Source: CAVXFB01 sp963760935 (GTDB lineage: Bacteria; Planctomycetota; Planctomycetia; Pirellulales; Thermoguttaceae). Taken from it: 64,000 bases of DNA. This document shows, one piece after another, positions 27,740 through 36,698 of this stretch. The position numbers were made by a program, and so were the translations under genes. Below the pieces are notes generated by a model that made no database searches, was not told the origin of the DNA, and saw only the letters and a list, made by a program, of their open reading frames with translations. The DNA is taken from contig CAVXFB010000008.1 in assembly GCA_963760935.1 (NCBI GenBank), positions 186,001 to 250,000 on the forward strand. Direction: 5' to 3'. The stretch's first letter is position 1, and each line of letters starts with the position of its first letter.

Positions 27740-28425
27740 TCCTCCTGATACTTCAACGGATCAACCAACCCCGCCTCGGCAAAACCTTTTCGGCGGAGCA
27801 AACAGGAATCGCAACGGCCACAACTCGCGCCGTTGTGGTCGGGGTCATAGCAAGAGTGCGTCAGCCCGTAGTCGACACCGAGTTCAACGCCACGGCGGAT
27901 GATCTCGGCCTTTGTCCAATGAATCAACGGTGTGTGGATCGCGAACTTCAATCGGCCTTCGACGCTGACCTTGGTGGCCAGATTCGCCATGGCCGTAAAG
28001 GCGGCAATGTACTCCGGCCGGCAGTCGGGGTAGCCGCTATAGTCGATGGCGTTGACGCCAAGAAAAATGTCGGCGGCCCCCGTGACTTCGGCATAGGCCA
28101 ATGCCAGCGACAAGAGCACCGTGTTGCGTGCCGGCACATACGTAACAGGGATACCATGGGCCATCTCATGTACTGGGCGGTCTTTCGGCACATCGATATC
28201 AGCCGTCAACGCGCTCTGGCCAAACTGCGTCAGGTCGACATCGAGCACGACGTGGCGAACGGCGCCGAGCGATTCTGCCACGCGGCGGGCCGCCTGAAGC
28301 TCGTAGCGGTGCCGCTGGCCATAGTCGACCGACAGCGCATAGAGCGCGAAGCCTTGCTGCCGGGCAATGGCAGCCGTGGTGGCCGAATCGAGCCCCCCGG
28401 AAAGCAGGATTACCGCGTTTGCCAT
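27718..28425 (-). CDS. queC: 7-cyano-7-deazaguanine synthase (QueC)
   Basis: The ATG at 28425 gives MANAVILLSGGLDSATTAAI with the PP-loop SGGLDS. Further QueC marks are VDYGQRHRYEL, YVPARNTVLLSLALAYAE, GVNAIDYSGYPDCRPEY and the zinc-binding cysteines in HSCYDP and GASCGRCDSCLLRRKGF. It converts CDG to preQ0 using ATP and ammonia. The end of the protein (GLGLRD) is encoded by one arm of an inverted repeat, so the original C-terminus may have been different. It is divergent from queF with ~97 bases between starts. Confidence 0.95.
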   Translation of the reverse strand: MANAVILLSGGLDSATTAAIARQQGFALYALSVDYGQRHRYELQAARRVAESLGAVRHVVLDVDLTQFGQSALTADIDVPKDRPVHEMAHGIPVTYVPARNTVLLSLALAYAEVTGAADIFLGVNAIDYSGYPDCRPEYIAAFTAMANLATKVSVEGRLKFAIHTPLIHWTKAEIIRRGVELGVDYGLTHSCYDPDHNGASCGRCDSCLLRRKGFAEAGLVDPLKYQEEGLGLRD

Positions 28426-28522
28426 CGTGTCGATCCTCTCTCGCGCCGCGTCTGGTTGGTCCCCTTTCGCCGAATCCTGTATCATGCCACAATAACCTCT
28501 TGCAGGAAAGGAACGGCGACAC

Positions 28523-28896
28523 GTGGAGCATCGGTTTTGCGACGTGCTGGAGACTTTCGAAAATCAGTATCCCGGCCGGGACTACAGCATCGAGATCGTC
28601 TGTCCTGAGTTTACCTCCGTGTGTCCGAAGACGGGCCAGCCGGATTTTGGCGCCCTCAGAATCCAGTACGTGCCCGAGGCGAAGTGCGTGGAACTGAAGA
28701 GCCTGAAGTTCTATTTGCAGCAATTTCGCAACGAGGGAATTTTTACGAGAACGTGACCAACCGGATTTTGGACGATCTGGTGGCCGTGCTGGAGCCACGG
28801 CGATTGACGCTGACGGCCGATTTTAGCCCCCGGGGCGGAATCACGACGAAGGTGACGGCCAGCTACGAGGCATCGGTTGGCAACCAGCGACGTTAA
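28523..28896 (+). CDS. queF: NADPH-dependent 7-cyano-7-deazaguanine reductase (QueF), frameshifted in a T run
   Basis: The start is GTG at 28523. Frame one encodes LETFENQYPGRDYSIEIVC, the catalytic FTSVCPKTGQPDFG and the QueF signature ELKSLKFYLQQFRNEGIF. It then reads TRT and stops at 28754-28756. The next frame gives YENVTNRILDDLVAVLEPRR and FSPRGGITTKVTASYE, the normal end. A run of five T at ~28740 where six are needed explains the break. Corrected length is ~124 residues, normal for the short QueF type that reduces preQ0 to preQ1. The start is divergent from queC. Confidence 0.88.
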
Positions 28897-28981
28897 AATA
28901 CGCGGGCGATATACTGGGCCGCGAATTACCCGGTCCTTGTTTGCACATTTGACATCCCCTGGACTCTGACCCCCATCTCCC

Positions 28982-29999
28982 ATGCCTGAAGCGCCGCGCG
29001 TGATTCTTTCTGGATTTTCCGACGAGGCCGCCAATCAGAAGACGGCCGTGCAACAATTTGCCGCCTTTGCCGCCTTGGGGCTGCAATATTACAGTCTGCG
29101 GTTCATCGACGTCGGCACGGGCATCAAGAACGTGATGAAGCTGACGCTGGCCGAAATCCAGAAGGTTCGCCACTTACAGGACGAATATGGCCTGAACGTC
29201 TCATCGATCGGCTCGCCTATCGGCAAAGTGAAGCTGTGCGACGTCGACGACGGAACGAAGAACGAGTACGTACCGTTCAAGAAGTATCTCGATCGCGAGG
29301 TGAAGAAGGCGTGCGAACTGGCCCACGCGTTTGAGGCAAAGTTGATTCGCGGCTTCTCGTTCTATCCGCCCAAGGGGTCCGATCCGTCGCAATACGTATC
29401 GCAAGCGGTCGATCAGTTGGGGCAGGTTGCCGAAGCCTTTCATCGGGCCGACCTGACCTATGGTCTCGAAATCGAAGCAAACCTGGTGGGTTGCACGGGC
29501 CAAATCATGGGCGAGATCTACCAAAAGGTAAACCACCCAGGCATGGTGCTGGTGTTCGATGCCGCTAATGTTTTGTGCCAGGGTTTTTCCCCCGCCGAAC
29601 TGTACGAGCAGTACCTGGCGATGAGGCCCGGCTTAGGCTGGCTGCACATCAAAGATTACCGCTGTCCGGCCGGCTCGATCGAAAAGGGCAAGCCGGTCAA
29701 CGAGGACGCTTTGGCACACTTCGTCCCGGCCGATTTGGGCGACAGCGGCCACGAGGCCATCTTGCGCGATTTCCGCAGCATTCTACCGTCGATCGAACGG
29801 AAGCTCGATCGTCGCGGAATCCCCGGCGTATTCCTCGATCTGGAGCCGCACGTCAAAGGCGGCGGACAGTTCGGCGGCTTCAGCGGTCCCGACGGGATGG
29901 GCGTCGCGCTCCGCGCAGCTTTGCCGCGTGTTGGATTACGTAGGGATCAGCTACCACCTCCGCGACTTCGCCGATATCCAGGCGGCCCGAGGATTCTAA
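28982..29999 (+). CDS. Sugar phosphate isomerase/epimerase-like TIM-barrel protein, frameshifted near its end
   Basis: Residues MPEAPRVILSGFSDEAANQK, FAALGLQYYSLRFIDVGTG, LIRGFSFYPPKG, YGLEIEANLVG, MVLVFDAANV and GWLHIKDYR fit the xylose isomerase-like AP2EC superfamily common in planctomycetes. The given frame continues to 30364, but past ~29920 it is only antisense to the next gene. In another frame the natural ending LCRVLDYVGISYHLRDFADI and QAARGF is followed by TAA at 29997-29999. One extra base near 29920 explains this. The corrected protein is ~338 residues. Metal-dependent sugar isomerisation or epimerisation is likely; the substrate is unknown. Confidence 0.85.
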
Positions 30000-30040
30000 A
30001 GCGGGACAGCCAGCACGCGCCGTGTGCCGAACGTAGAGAC

Positions 30041-30934
30041 TTACTCGCCCTTCTCGGCCAGCGCCAGTTTTCGGCGCAGAGTGCGGACCTTTTCGCGGAC
30101 CATCAGCGACGCCTTTTGTTTGACGAGATTCGCACCGTCAAACCAGCCGTAGGGCTCCTCGTACACCAGATGGCATTCAATAAGGGCGGCGTCGGCCGGA
30201 TCGACCAACCGCGTGATTTTTGCGTAGCCGCCGGCGTTATGATAGGGATGCGTTGGGCCGACAACAATCTCGGCCTGTTGGTTGCGCAGCAATGGCCGCC
30301 ACTGGTTTGGGAATTCCGCGTCGTCGTCAAAGCGTTGGTCGATCCTGGCCGCTGCAAGGATTGACGCGTCGGCACGGCTTAGTTCGGCCAGTCGCGTGGC
30401 GCTCACTTGCACCCGCTCGAAGAGCAAAAACGTGGTGTAGACGAACCGCTCTTCGTAATTGTCCTTGGTAACTGCCGAGAGTTTTCGCTTGGCCATCTCT
30501 TCCTTGCTGAGCACGCCCGACTTGGTGACCACGCGGCTCTTGCCTTCGTCGGCGCCCTTGACGAGCGATTCGATAAACTCTTTCGAGGTGAGCTTCTTCC
30601 AATCGCCATGCACGACGAACCACAGATCGACGGCTCGGACGGCCGGCCCCTCGCCTTCCGACGCCTTAACCGTACGGACTTTCACGATTGCCGGCGCGTA
30701 GTAAGATTTGCGGACGAGATCCTCGACGCGGTTCCGGGCGTCGGCCTTGGCCAATGCCGCCCGCTGTCCAGCCGCGTCGAGTCCATCAGCGAGCACGGGC
30801 GGCGGCAGCTTGACCATCGTGCCGTCGGACATTTTGACGCCCCGCTCGGTAAGCTCGTGAAATATGGGGCAATCGGCCGCAGCACTGTTGGCGGCCAAAG
30901 CGAAGATAGCAAGGTGGAGAGGCAGCAGGTTCAT
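30041..30934 (-). CDS. Exported protein of unknown function
   Basis: I chose the ATG at 30934 because it starts a signal peptide (MNLLPLHLAIFALAANSAAA, cleavage before DCPIF); the longer frame to 31036 runs into the neighbouring inverted repeat. The ~297-residue mature protein is alpha/beta in pattern (RAVDLWFVVHGDWKKL, NYEERFVYTTFLLFERVQVS, GYAKITRLVDPADAALIECH, YEEPYGWFDGANLV) and ends in a basic helix (MVREKVRTLRRKLALAEKG). It has no membrane helix or lipobox. I do not recognise the family; it looks like a planctomycete periplasmic protein. Confidence 0.65.
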   Translation of the reverse strand: MNLLPLHLAIFALAANSAAADCPIFHELTERGVKMSDGTMVKLPPPVLADGLDAAGQRAALAKADARNRVEDLVRKSYYAPAIVKVRTVKASEGEGPAVRAVDLWFVVHGDWKKLTSKEFIESLVKGADEGKSRVVTKSGVLSKEEMAKRKLSAVTKDNYEERFVYTTFLLFERVQVSATRLAELSRADASILAAARIDQRFDDDAEFPNQWRPLLRNQQAEIVVGPTHPYHNAGGYAKITRLVDPADAALIECHLVYEEPYGWFDGANLVKQKASLMVREKVRTLRRKLALAEKGE

Positions 30935-30982
30935 GGCATGTTCCAGTAAACAGCAGTGGACTATCAATACAACGCTATGTTC

Positions 30983-31131
30983 ACCACGGAGACACGGAGG
31001 AGAAAGAGTGCAGAAAGACGCGGTTGCGTTTTCCAATTCGCACTTCTGTAGGTACGGCTTGCGGCGTCAGTCAAACTCTATTTGTCGCAGCTCCTGTGTG
31101 GTCTTCTCCGTGTTCTCCGTGTCTCCGTGGT
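30983..31131. repeat. Intergenic inverted repeat with CACGGAG arms
   Basis: ACCACGGAGACACGGAG (30983-30999) is exactly complementary to CTCCGTGTCTCCGTGGT (31115-31131), with partly matching bases inward. It fills the gap between the exported protein gene and the permease gene. The arms are built of short repeated words (CACGGAG), as in the other intergenic hairpins of the window. Confidence 0.7.
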
Positions 31132-31153
31132 CATTCTTGTCGTTGGCTCGTCT

Positions 31154-32558
31154 CTACCTCAGCGCGTCGAGCGGCTTGAGTCGCATGGCAGACAGGCCGG
31201 GCAAGAGGCCGCCGAGCAGGCCCATCAGCAGACTCAGCAGGATGCCGGTGGCGATGATCTGGCCGCTGATGGCCAATTGCAACACAACCGATTTTCCGCC
31301 CCCGCCGTGTCCGCTCATGATGCTGGTGGCCGTCCATCCGTCGCTGAGCGAGCCCAGTGCGCAGCCGAGCAGCCCGCCGACCAGCGCGATGGCCAGCGAT
31401 TCCAGCAGGAACGACATCAGGACTTGCCAGCGGCTGTAGCCCAGCAGTCGAAGCACGCCGATATCCTTGATCCGCTGACTGATGGCGGCGAACATGGTGT
31501 TCATCACGCCGAATACGCCGCCGATGGACATCACAATTGCCAGAAAGGCGATGGCAAAGGAGAACTGCTTGTTCATGTCCGACAGGTTGGCGTAGTAGTC
31601 GGTCTCGGTCTGTGCCGCCACGGCGGCCTTCTTATAGTCTTTGCTCAGAAACTCCGCCAGACCTTTGGCGGCTTCTTCATCCTTTGTATGGAGAACGAGC
31701 GTCGTGTAGGTTTCCTTGCCGAACAGCGCGGCCACGAGCGAGCGTTTCGCCCAAATCTCCGAATTGAACGTCATGCCGTTCGATTTCAGCACGCCGACCA
31801 CCAGCCAGACGCGATCGCGAAGGACGAATGTGTCGCCGACGCCGAGCCGGCTCGGATTTCGTGCGTGGGCCAATTCTTCGGCACTTCGGCCGCGCGCTGA
31901 ATTCGTGAGCGACCCCCTCGCCGAGAACCGCCTGGACCAATGGCGTTGCGGCGTCGCCCGTCGCACCATGGGGCGCTTCTTGCACGCCGGCCTCCGAAAA
32001 CCAGCTTCCGCCGGGAAGGAGCTCTAAGTTGTGAACGCGGGCCGTCAACTGCGGATCCTCGATGCCGCGGAGTTGGAGGAAGCGGCGCTTCGGCCGGCCG
32101 TCAGAACTCGGCACCGGCTGATTGACCACCAAAAAGGTCTCGCGGCTCGATAGCGGGCGGCCCCCTTCGCGCTCGACCGCCGGCAAGTTTTCGATTTCGG
32201 CCAAGTCGCCAACCGTGAGGTTGCTGATAATCTCGTCGGTCGCTCCGTCGGAGAGCACCAGCACATTGCCCGGCTGACCGGTGTTCTCGGTCATTTTGCG
32301 CAAGCCGTTGACGAAGGCCATCATGACGGTCAAGAGCGAAATGACGGCCGTGAAAGCCAGGGCCGTCATTATGGTCGTCTTCCAGCGGATGGTGAGATTG
32401 CGAACGTTGTAGCGCAAGGGGACCTTGCCACAAACAACCAGGGCCAACAACATCGCACCGGCGAACGCTAGCAGATTCCAGACGGTCAGATAGCCGAGCA
32501 ACTGTGCAGCGATTCCGCCCGCCGATTCGGTTGTCGTTTGCGCTACGGCGCTGAGCAT
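31154..32558 (-). CDS. FtsX/MacB-like ABC transporter permease, frameshifted near 31890
   Basis: Frame one (from 32558) gives an N-terminal membrane helix (LTVWNLLAFAGAMLLALVVC), then VRNLTIRWKTTIMTALAFTA and a periplasmic part with NVLVLSDGATDEIISNL, before running out of frame after VLGEGVAHEF. The next frame continues RGRSAEELAHARNPSRLGVG, WLVVGVLKSNGMTFNSEIWA, three C-terminal helices (FAIAFLAIVMSIGGVFGVMN; SFLLESLAIALVGGLLGCAL; IIATGILLSLLMGLLGG) and MRLKPLDALR, the usual MacB/LolC ending. One extra base near 31890 restores a ~467-residue permease. No ATPase gene is adjacent, so its partner is elsewhere. Confidence 0.83.
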
Positions 32559-32632
32559 AGCCGGTCCTCGCTCCGGCCTGTCAGTATAACGCCGTGGCCG
32601 CTGGGCAGCAACGTTGTACAGATGAGAGAAAC

Positions 32633-32980
32633 TTATGAGCCGCTTTCGTCTCGTAGAATCGCCAACATCTGTTGGCGCAAAGACGGTATCCGATTCTCAA
32701 CGACGTCCCAAACGAGGTCATAGTCAACGCCAAAGTAGTCGTGGATCAATCGATCCCTCATACCGGCCATAGATCTCCACGGCACCTCGGGATACCGACT
32801 CTTCAAATCAACGGGCACTCTCTTCGAGGCCTCGCCGATGATCTGGATGCTCTTGACGAACGCTCGCTTAAGGGTAGCATCCCGCTGGAACTGCTCTTTG
32901 GTTAAGCCAACTCTTGCCGCCAATAGGTACTCCGTCTCATCCCGGATGTGACGCAAATACTCAAGCGGCGAGAGTGGCAT
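32633..32980 (-). CDS. hepT: HepT-like ribonuclease toxin (DUF86)
   Basis: The 115-residue helical protein carries the HepT motif RX4HXY as RDRLIHDY in MAGMRDRLIHDYFGVDYDLV, preceded by AFVKSIQIIGEASKRVP, both diagnostic of DUF86/HepT. HepT is a HEPN RNase whose activity is blocked by MntA-type nucleotidyltransferase antitoxins, in studied systems through AMPylation near the RX4HXY tyrosine. Its start overlaps the mntA stop by 20 bases on the same strand, the standard order antitoxin then toxin. Confidence 0.9.
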   Translation of the reverse strand: MPLSPLEYLRHIRDETEYLLAARVGLTKEQFQRDATLKRAFVKSIQIIGEASKRVPVDLKSRYPEVPWRSMAGMRDRLIHDYFGVDYDLVWDVVENRIPSLRQQMLAILRDESGS

Positions 32981-33278
32981 ACTCGACCTCCTTGAGAATA
33001 TGGGGGCCGAGATACGGGCTGAGCGATTCCGCGGTTACCAGCTCGACCGGATGTTGAAGAATATCTTCCAAAAAGAACGAGAGCTCCATGAAGGCATCGA
33101 ACGTCTTCTTACCAGCTTCGAATTCGACCAACAGATCAATATCGCTATCAGGGCACTGCTCTCCTCGAACAAAAGAGCCGAACAGGCCGATTCTGCTTAC
33201 GCCCAATGTGCGCAAGCGAGATTGGCTCTGCCGCAGCGCGGCCAATACATCTTCTTTGGTTTGGATCGCCGCTTGCAT
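32961..33278 (-). CDS. mntA: MntA-like minimal nucleotidyltransferase antitoxin
   Basis: The 105-residue protein has the minimal nucleotidyltransferase motif GSX10DXD as GSFVRGEQCPDSDID, with LGVSRIGLFGSF before it and LLVEFEAGKKTFDAFMELSF after. It overlaps hepT by 20 bases, forming a HepT/MntA type VII-like toxin-antitoxin operon. The pair sits just downstream of a GH57 gene (27 bases) and may have been inserted between it and the permease gene. Whether AMPylation is active cannot be told, but both acidic residues are present. Confidence 0.9.
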   Translation of the reverse strand: MQAAIQTKEDVLAALRQSQSRLRTLGVSRIGLFGSFVRGEQCPDSDIDLLVEFEAGKKTFDAFMELSFFLEDILQHPVELVTAESLSPYLGPHILKEVEYATLAA

Positions 33279-33305
33279 CGTCGTATTTCCCTGTTGCGTA
33301 CAGCG

Positions 33306-35492
33306 TCACACGGCCGCGACGGCCTCTTCGTGGGGCTGCTTGGCATCAGCGCGGCTGGTGCTGAGCGACATCTGCATCGTCACGCTCCAGCGGCCTTCCT
33401 TGTCGGCCTCGACCAGCCAGTGCGGCATCACGACAACCGATTGATGGACCAACTCGAAGCCGCCTTCCGATTGGCTGACGGTTTCGATGGGGAACGTCCA
33501 GAAGCCGGTGGGCCGGGACATTTTCAGGCCGACGTCCAGCCCGAGCCACTCGTCGGTCAACCCCAGGCCATACACTTCGTGCAGGTCGAGTTTCGAGCCG
33601 AGTTGCCCGAGGATGTTGCCGTCGATGTCGGAAAAGTTCCGGCCGTAAGCGTTCGACGGCATGCCGGCGAAGTTCAGTTCGACGGCGAAGTGCAGCGGTC
33701 GGTCGGCCGGGAGATTTTCGAGCAAATAGGCCACTTGCAGCATCGAACTTCCGGCGTCAAGCGTCAGTCCCTTGGTGACCCGCACCGGGACGTCGCAGGC
33801 CATGCCATCGCGGAGCAATTGCACCTGGATGCGGTCGGGATTGCGGCGAATGCGGGCCTCGTAACTGCCGTGGACGAAGTCGCCACGCTGCGGCGCCGTG
33901 CCGGCCGCCACCGCATCGAGCGTCACGTCGTTATCGTAGAACAGGTCCACGAGGCTCTTGCGAAGGTGATCGTCGTATTGCAGCCGCTTGTCAAGGTCGG
34001 GCTGCTTGAACACAACGAGATCATGAATGCTCGCGACTTTGCCTTCGCTGGACTGATGCTCGCCGGCGCGAACGGCCTCGTGATATGCCTCGGGCCGTCG
34101 TGCAAGCGTGGCCAGCAAGTTGTGTGGGACGCGGCGGACGTCCAACTCGGTAAGCTGCCCACCGCGATTAGGCGTTAGCAGCGCGATGATCTTGTCATTC
34201 GCCAAGCGGACTTCTTGCCGGGCGTCGAAATTGAAATCGTCGGCCGTAGCGTCAATCCAGTGCTCGGGCTTGGCCGTTGCGCGATCCAGCAGGTTATCGG
34301 CGGCAATCAGGTGCTGATAGACCGCGTTGCGCAGATGTGGCAAGTAGATGCCGCCAAAGGCCCCGTGCCAGTAGCTGCAATTGCACTGGCCGCGGTACAT
34401 CTCGATACGCGCCTGCTCGACCAACTCGCCGACAACGGCGTCACCGGCCGCTTGGGCGTCGAGAGTTTCCTGCAAACGGCGGCTGACCGTCATCATGCGG
34501 CAGTACATCTCATCGGCTTCCGGATATTTCACTTTGAAATTCCGCCAGAAGCCGCCCCGGACGAAAGGTCGCAGCGCCGCCCAATGCGGATCGTCGTGCA
34601 TCTCATGCTCGACCTGCTTATATCGTATGAGCTGTTCGGTGGGCAACGCCCATTCGGTCATTTCGCGATAGCTGCAATCGGGCAGATAGGCCTTGCCGAC
34701 CGGCGGCACGTTGTCGAAGGCTTCGGCCAGCGTCGTAACTTGGATCCAATCTTGGTTCTGGACGATCGCATCGAAGAAGTGCACCAGCCAGCCGTCGTCA
34801 TACACGTGTTTCTTTGTCTCGGGCCAAGTGCCAAACTTCTCGCCATCGTCGCCGAAGACCGCGACCGCGTCGGGATGCTCGTCGGCCATGCGGGCCAAAT
34901 ACTCGATCGTCTGCTCAGGGCCGGCGAATGGGATCATATATCGCAGCCGTTCGCTACCGGGGAAAACCGAGAGCAGGTGCCCCTCGTCTTCTGTAAGGAA
35001 GTGGCCGCTGAGTTGCGACTCCGTCAGCCCGGCGCACTTGAAATGGAAGTCGTCGAGCACCGTGTATTCGATGCCGGCGTCGACCAAATCGCGGGTGAAG
35101 GATTGCTCCCACACGCGCTCCGGCACCCATAATCCGCGGATCGTGGCGCCCATGCGGTTTTGCAGCCAACGGGTATACGATCGAATCTGTCCGATGCGGT
35201 CGCGCGAGGGGATCATGGCCAGGATCGGCTCGAAATACGCCCCGCCGAGGATCTCGATCCGCCCCTGCTCGACCAGTTGGGCGAGCCGATCGACGTATTC
35301 GCCATGATGCGCGGCGAGCCATTCCATTAGTGAGCCGCTGGTATGCAGCGACATCTTCAGCGACTCGTAGCGGCTGAAGACCTCGAGAAATGGGCGATAA
35401 CTGTCGTCGAACGCCTGTTGAAAGACGTGGTCGAAGTTGCCGACGGGTTGATGATTGTGCAGGGCAAGAACGAGGCGGATGCGGTTGGGCAT
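33306..35492 (-). CDS. GH57 alpha-glucan enzyme (4-alpha-glucanotransferase/alpha-amylase type)
   Basis: The 728-residue protein has GH57 regions in order: LALHNHQPVGNF (region I), GRIEILGGAYFEPIL (II), IRGLWVPERVWE with the catalytic Glu (III), VFGDDGEKFGTWPE with the acid/base Asp (IV) and YWHGAFGGIYLPHLR (V). The C-terminal half has the beta-sandwich DUF1925/DUF1926-type domains seen in the Thermococcus 4-alpha-glucanotransferase group (RGDFVHGSYEARIRR, LHFAVELNFAGMPSNAYGR). No signal peptide is seen, so it is cytosolic. It is the last gene of the glgA-GH57-galT-GH57 cluster and should remodel glycogen or malto-oligosaccharides. Confidence 0.9.
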   Translation of the reverse strand: MPNRIRLVLALHNHQPVGNFDHVFQQAFDDSYRPFLEVFSRYESLKMSLHTSGSLMEWLAAHHGEYVDRLAQLVEQGRIEILGGAYFEPILAMIPSRDRIGQIRSYTRWLQNRMGATIRGLWVPERVWEQSFTRDLVDAGIEYTVLDDFHFKCAGLTESQLSGHFLTEDEGHLLSVFPGSERLRYMIPFAGPEQTIEYLARMADEHPDAVAVFGDDGEKFGTWPETKKHVYDDGWLVHFFDAIVQNQDWIQVTTLAEAFDNVPPVGKAYLPDCSYREMTEWALPTEQLIRYKQVEHEMHDDPHWAALRPFVRGGFWRNFKVKYPEADEMYCRMMTVSRRLQETLDAQAAGDAVVGELVEQARIEMYRGQCNCSYWHGAFGGIYLPHLRNAVYQHLIAADNLLDRATAKPEHWIDATADDFNFDARQEVRLANDKIIALLTPNRGGQLTELDVRRVPHNLLATLARRPEAYHEAVRAGEHQSSEGKVASIHDLVVFKQPDLDKRLQYDDHLRKSLVDLFYDNDVTLDAVAAGTAPQRGDFVHGSYEARIRRNPDRIQVQLLRDGMACDVPVRVTKGLTLDAGSSMLQVAYLLENLPADRPLHFAVELNFAGMPSNAYGRNFSDIDGNILGQLGSKLDLHEVYGLGLTDEWLGLDVGLKMSRPTGFWTFPIETVSQSEGGFELVHQSVVVMPHWLVEADKEGRWSVTMQMSLSTSRADAKQPHEEAVAAV

Positions 35493-35514
35493 GATCGTTG
35501 AAGCGGTGTCAGGT

Positions 35515-35635
35515 GATTAAGGATTTGGGTCGAGGCCGGGTCCATTTTTCGGCTCGCGAAGCTGTTTGGCAAACTCGCCAGAGCCCGAATTCATGGATCT
35601 GTCCCCATTGATGCAACGGGAACAATTCCTTAATC
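35515..35635. repeat. Degenerate inverted repeat between galT and GH57, with GTCC-type arms
   Basis: Outer arms GATTAAGGA (35515-35523) and TCCTTAATC (35627-35635) flank imperfect inner arms GGGTCCATTTTTCGGCTC and GAGCCCGAATTCATGGATCT, followed by GTCCCC. The inner arms resemble the GGGGACAGGTCC palindromes found inside genes at 59.4 and 61.6 kb and may be a decayed intergenic copy. Confidence 0.5.
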
Positions 35636-35652
35636 GGCAACCGCAACCCATT

Positions 35653-36693
35653 TTATCCAGTCTGCCTGCTCAGAATAGTTCGCGATTCCGGCAATTCGAC
35701 CTCAACTTCGCGCAGAAACGCCGCCGCTTGCTCCGGCGGCACGGGGTTGATGTAGAATCCTGTACCCCATTCAAACCCGGCCGTCTTCGTCAAACTCGGC
35801 ATAATCTCTACATGCCAGTGATAGTGACCCAACTCCTGCGTGTCAAAGGGGGCCGTGTGAATGATATAGTTGTAGGCCGGCTGGTCAAGTGCGGCCTCGA
35901 CCTTGCTGATCACCTGCCGCATCACGCCCGACAGATCGTCGACTTCATTCTTCTGAATGTTCTCGAAGTGGCTCGAATGGTTTTTCGGCAGGATCCAGGT
36001 TTCAAAGGGGAAACGGCTGGCGAACGGGCAGAAGGCCAGGAAGCTCGGCGTGTCCAGCACAATCCGCTGTTCGACGGCCAACTCCTGCTGGATCATGTCG
36101 CAATATACGCAGCGGCCCCGATAATTGTAAAATTCCAAAGAGCCAGTCATTTCCTCCCAAACGTTAATCGGCACGATCGGCGTGACGATTAGCTGGCTGT
36201 GCGTGTGTTCGAGCGAGGCGCCCGCCGCGGCCCCCACGTTCTTAAATATCATCCCGTAGACCAGCCGTGGGTCCTTCTTGAGGTCGACCAGTCGGTCGCG
36301 ATAGACCCAAAACACCTCGCGGAGTTCCTCTTCGGCAAGTTCCGACGTGCTGACGATGTGCCGCGGCGACTCGATGATCACTTCATGAGCGCCAACGCCG
36401 CGCATCATGTCATAGATGCCCTCACCGCGCTTGTTGAGGTGTCCTTCGATTTCCAGCGCGGGGAACTTATTGGGTATCACGCGAACCCGCCAGCCCTCGC
36501 GGTTTCGCTGCGAAGACGGCTTGCGATAGGCGATGATTTCGCCGGGCGTCTTGTCCTCATGCCCTTCGCAGAACGGGCAAAACCGGCCTTTTTGCCGCTG
36601 CGGCGTGGAGTCGAAATCGTGCGGACGCTTGGCCCGCGACGAGGCAATGATTACCCAACGACCAACAATTGGATCTTTGCGAAGGTCTGGCAT
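35653..36693 (-). CDS. galT: Galactose-1-phosphate uridylyltransferase-like protein (GalT)
   Basis: The 346-residue HIT-superfamily enzyme has the zinc-type CPFC (FCPFCEGHEDKTPGE) and CVYCDMI cysteines, the motif GASLEHTHSQLIVTP and the active-site HYHWHVEIMP. It begins LRKDPIVGRWVIIASSRAKR, as bacterial GalT does. It exchanges UMP or NMP between hexose-1-phosphate and a nucleotide sugar. In this cluster it lies between two GH57 genes and downstream of glgA, an arrangement that points to glucose-1-phosphate/ADP-glucose turnover rather than galactose use; no other Leloir gene is present. Confidence 0.92.
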   Translation of the reverse strand: MPDLRKDPIVGRWVIIASSRAKRPHDFDSTPQRQKGRFCPFCEGHEDKTPGEIIAYRKPSSQRNREGWRVRVIPNKFPALEIEGHLNKRGEGIYDMMRGVGAHEVIIESPRHIVSTSELAEEELREVFWVYRDRLVDLKKDPRLVYGMIFKNVGAAAGASLEHTHSQLIVTPIVPINVWEEMTGSLEFYNYRGRCVYCDMIQQELAVEQRIVLDTPSFLAFCPFASRFPFETWILPKNHSSHFENIQKNEVDDLSGVMRQVISKVEAALDQPAYNYIIHTAPFDTQELGHYHWHVEIMPSLTKTAGFEWGTGFYINPVPPEQAAAFLREVEVELPESRTILSRQTG

Positions 36694-36698
36694 GAGCA

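Noticed and set aside
30000..30364. C-terminal extension of the isomerase frame
   Set aside because: It lies antisense to the exported protein gene, has no domain, and the correct isomerase ending with TAA at 29997-29999 is found in another frame.
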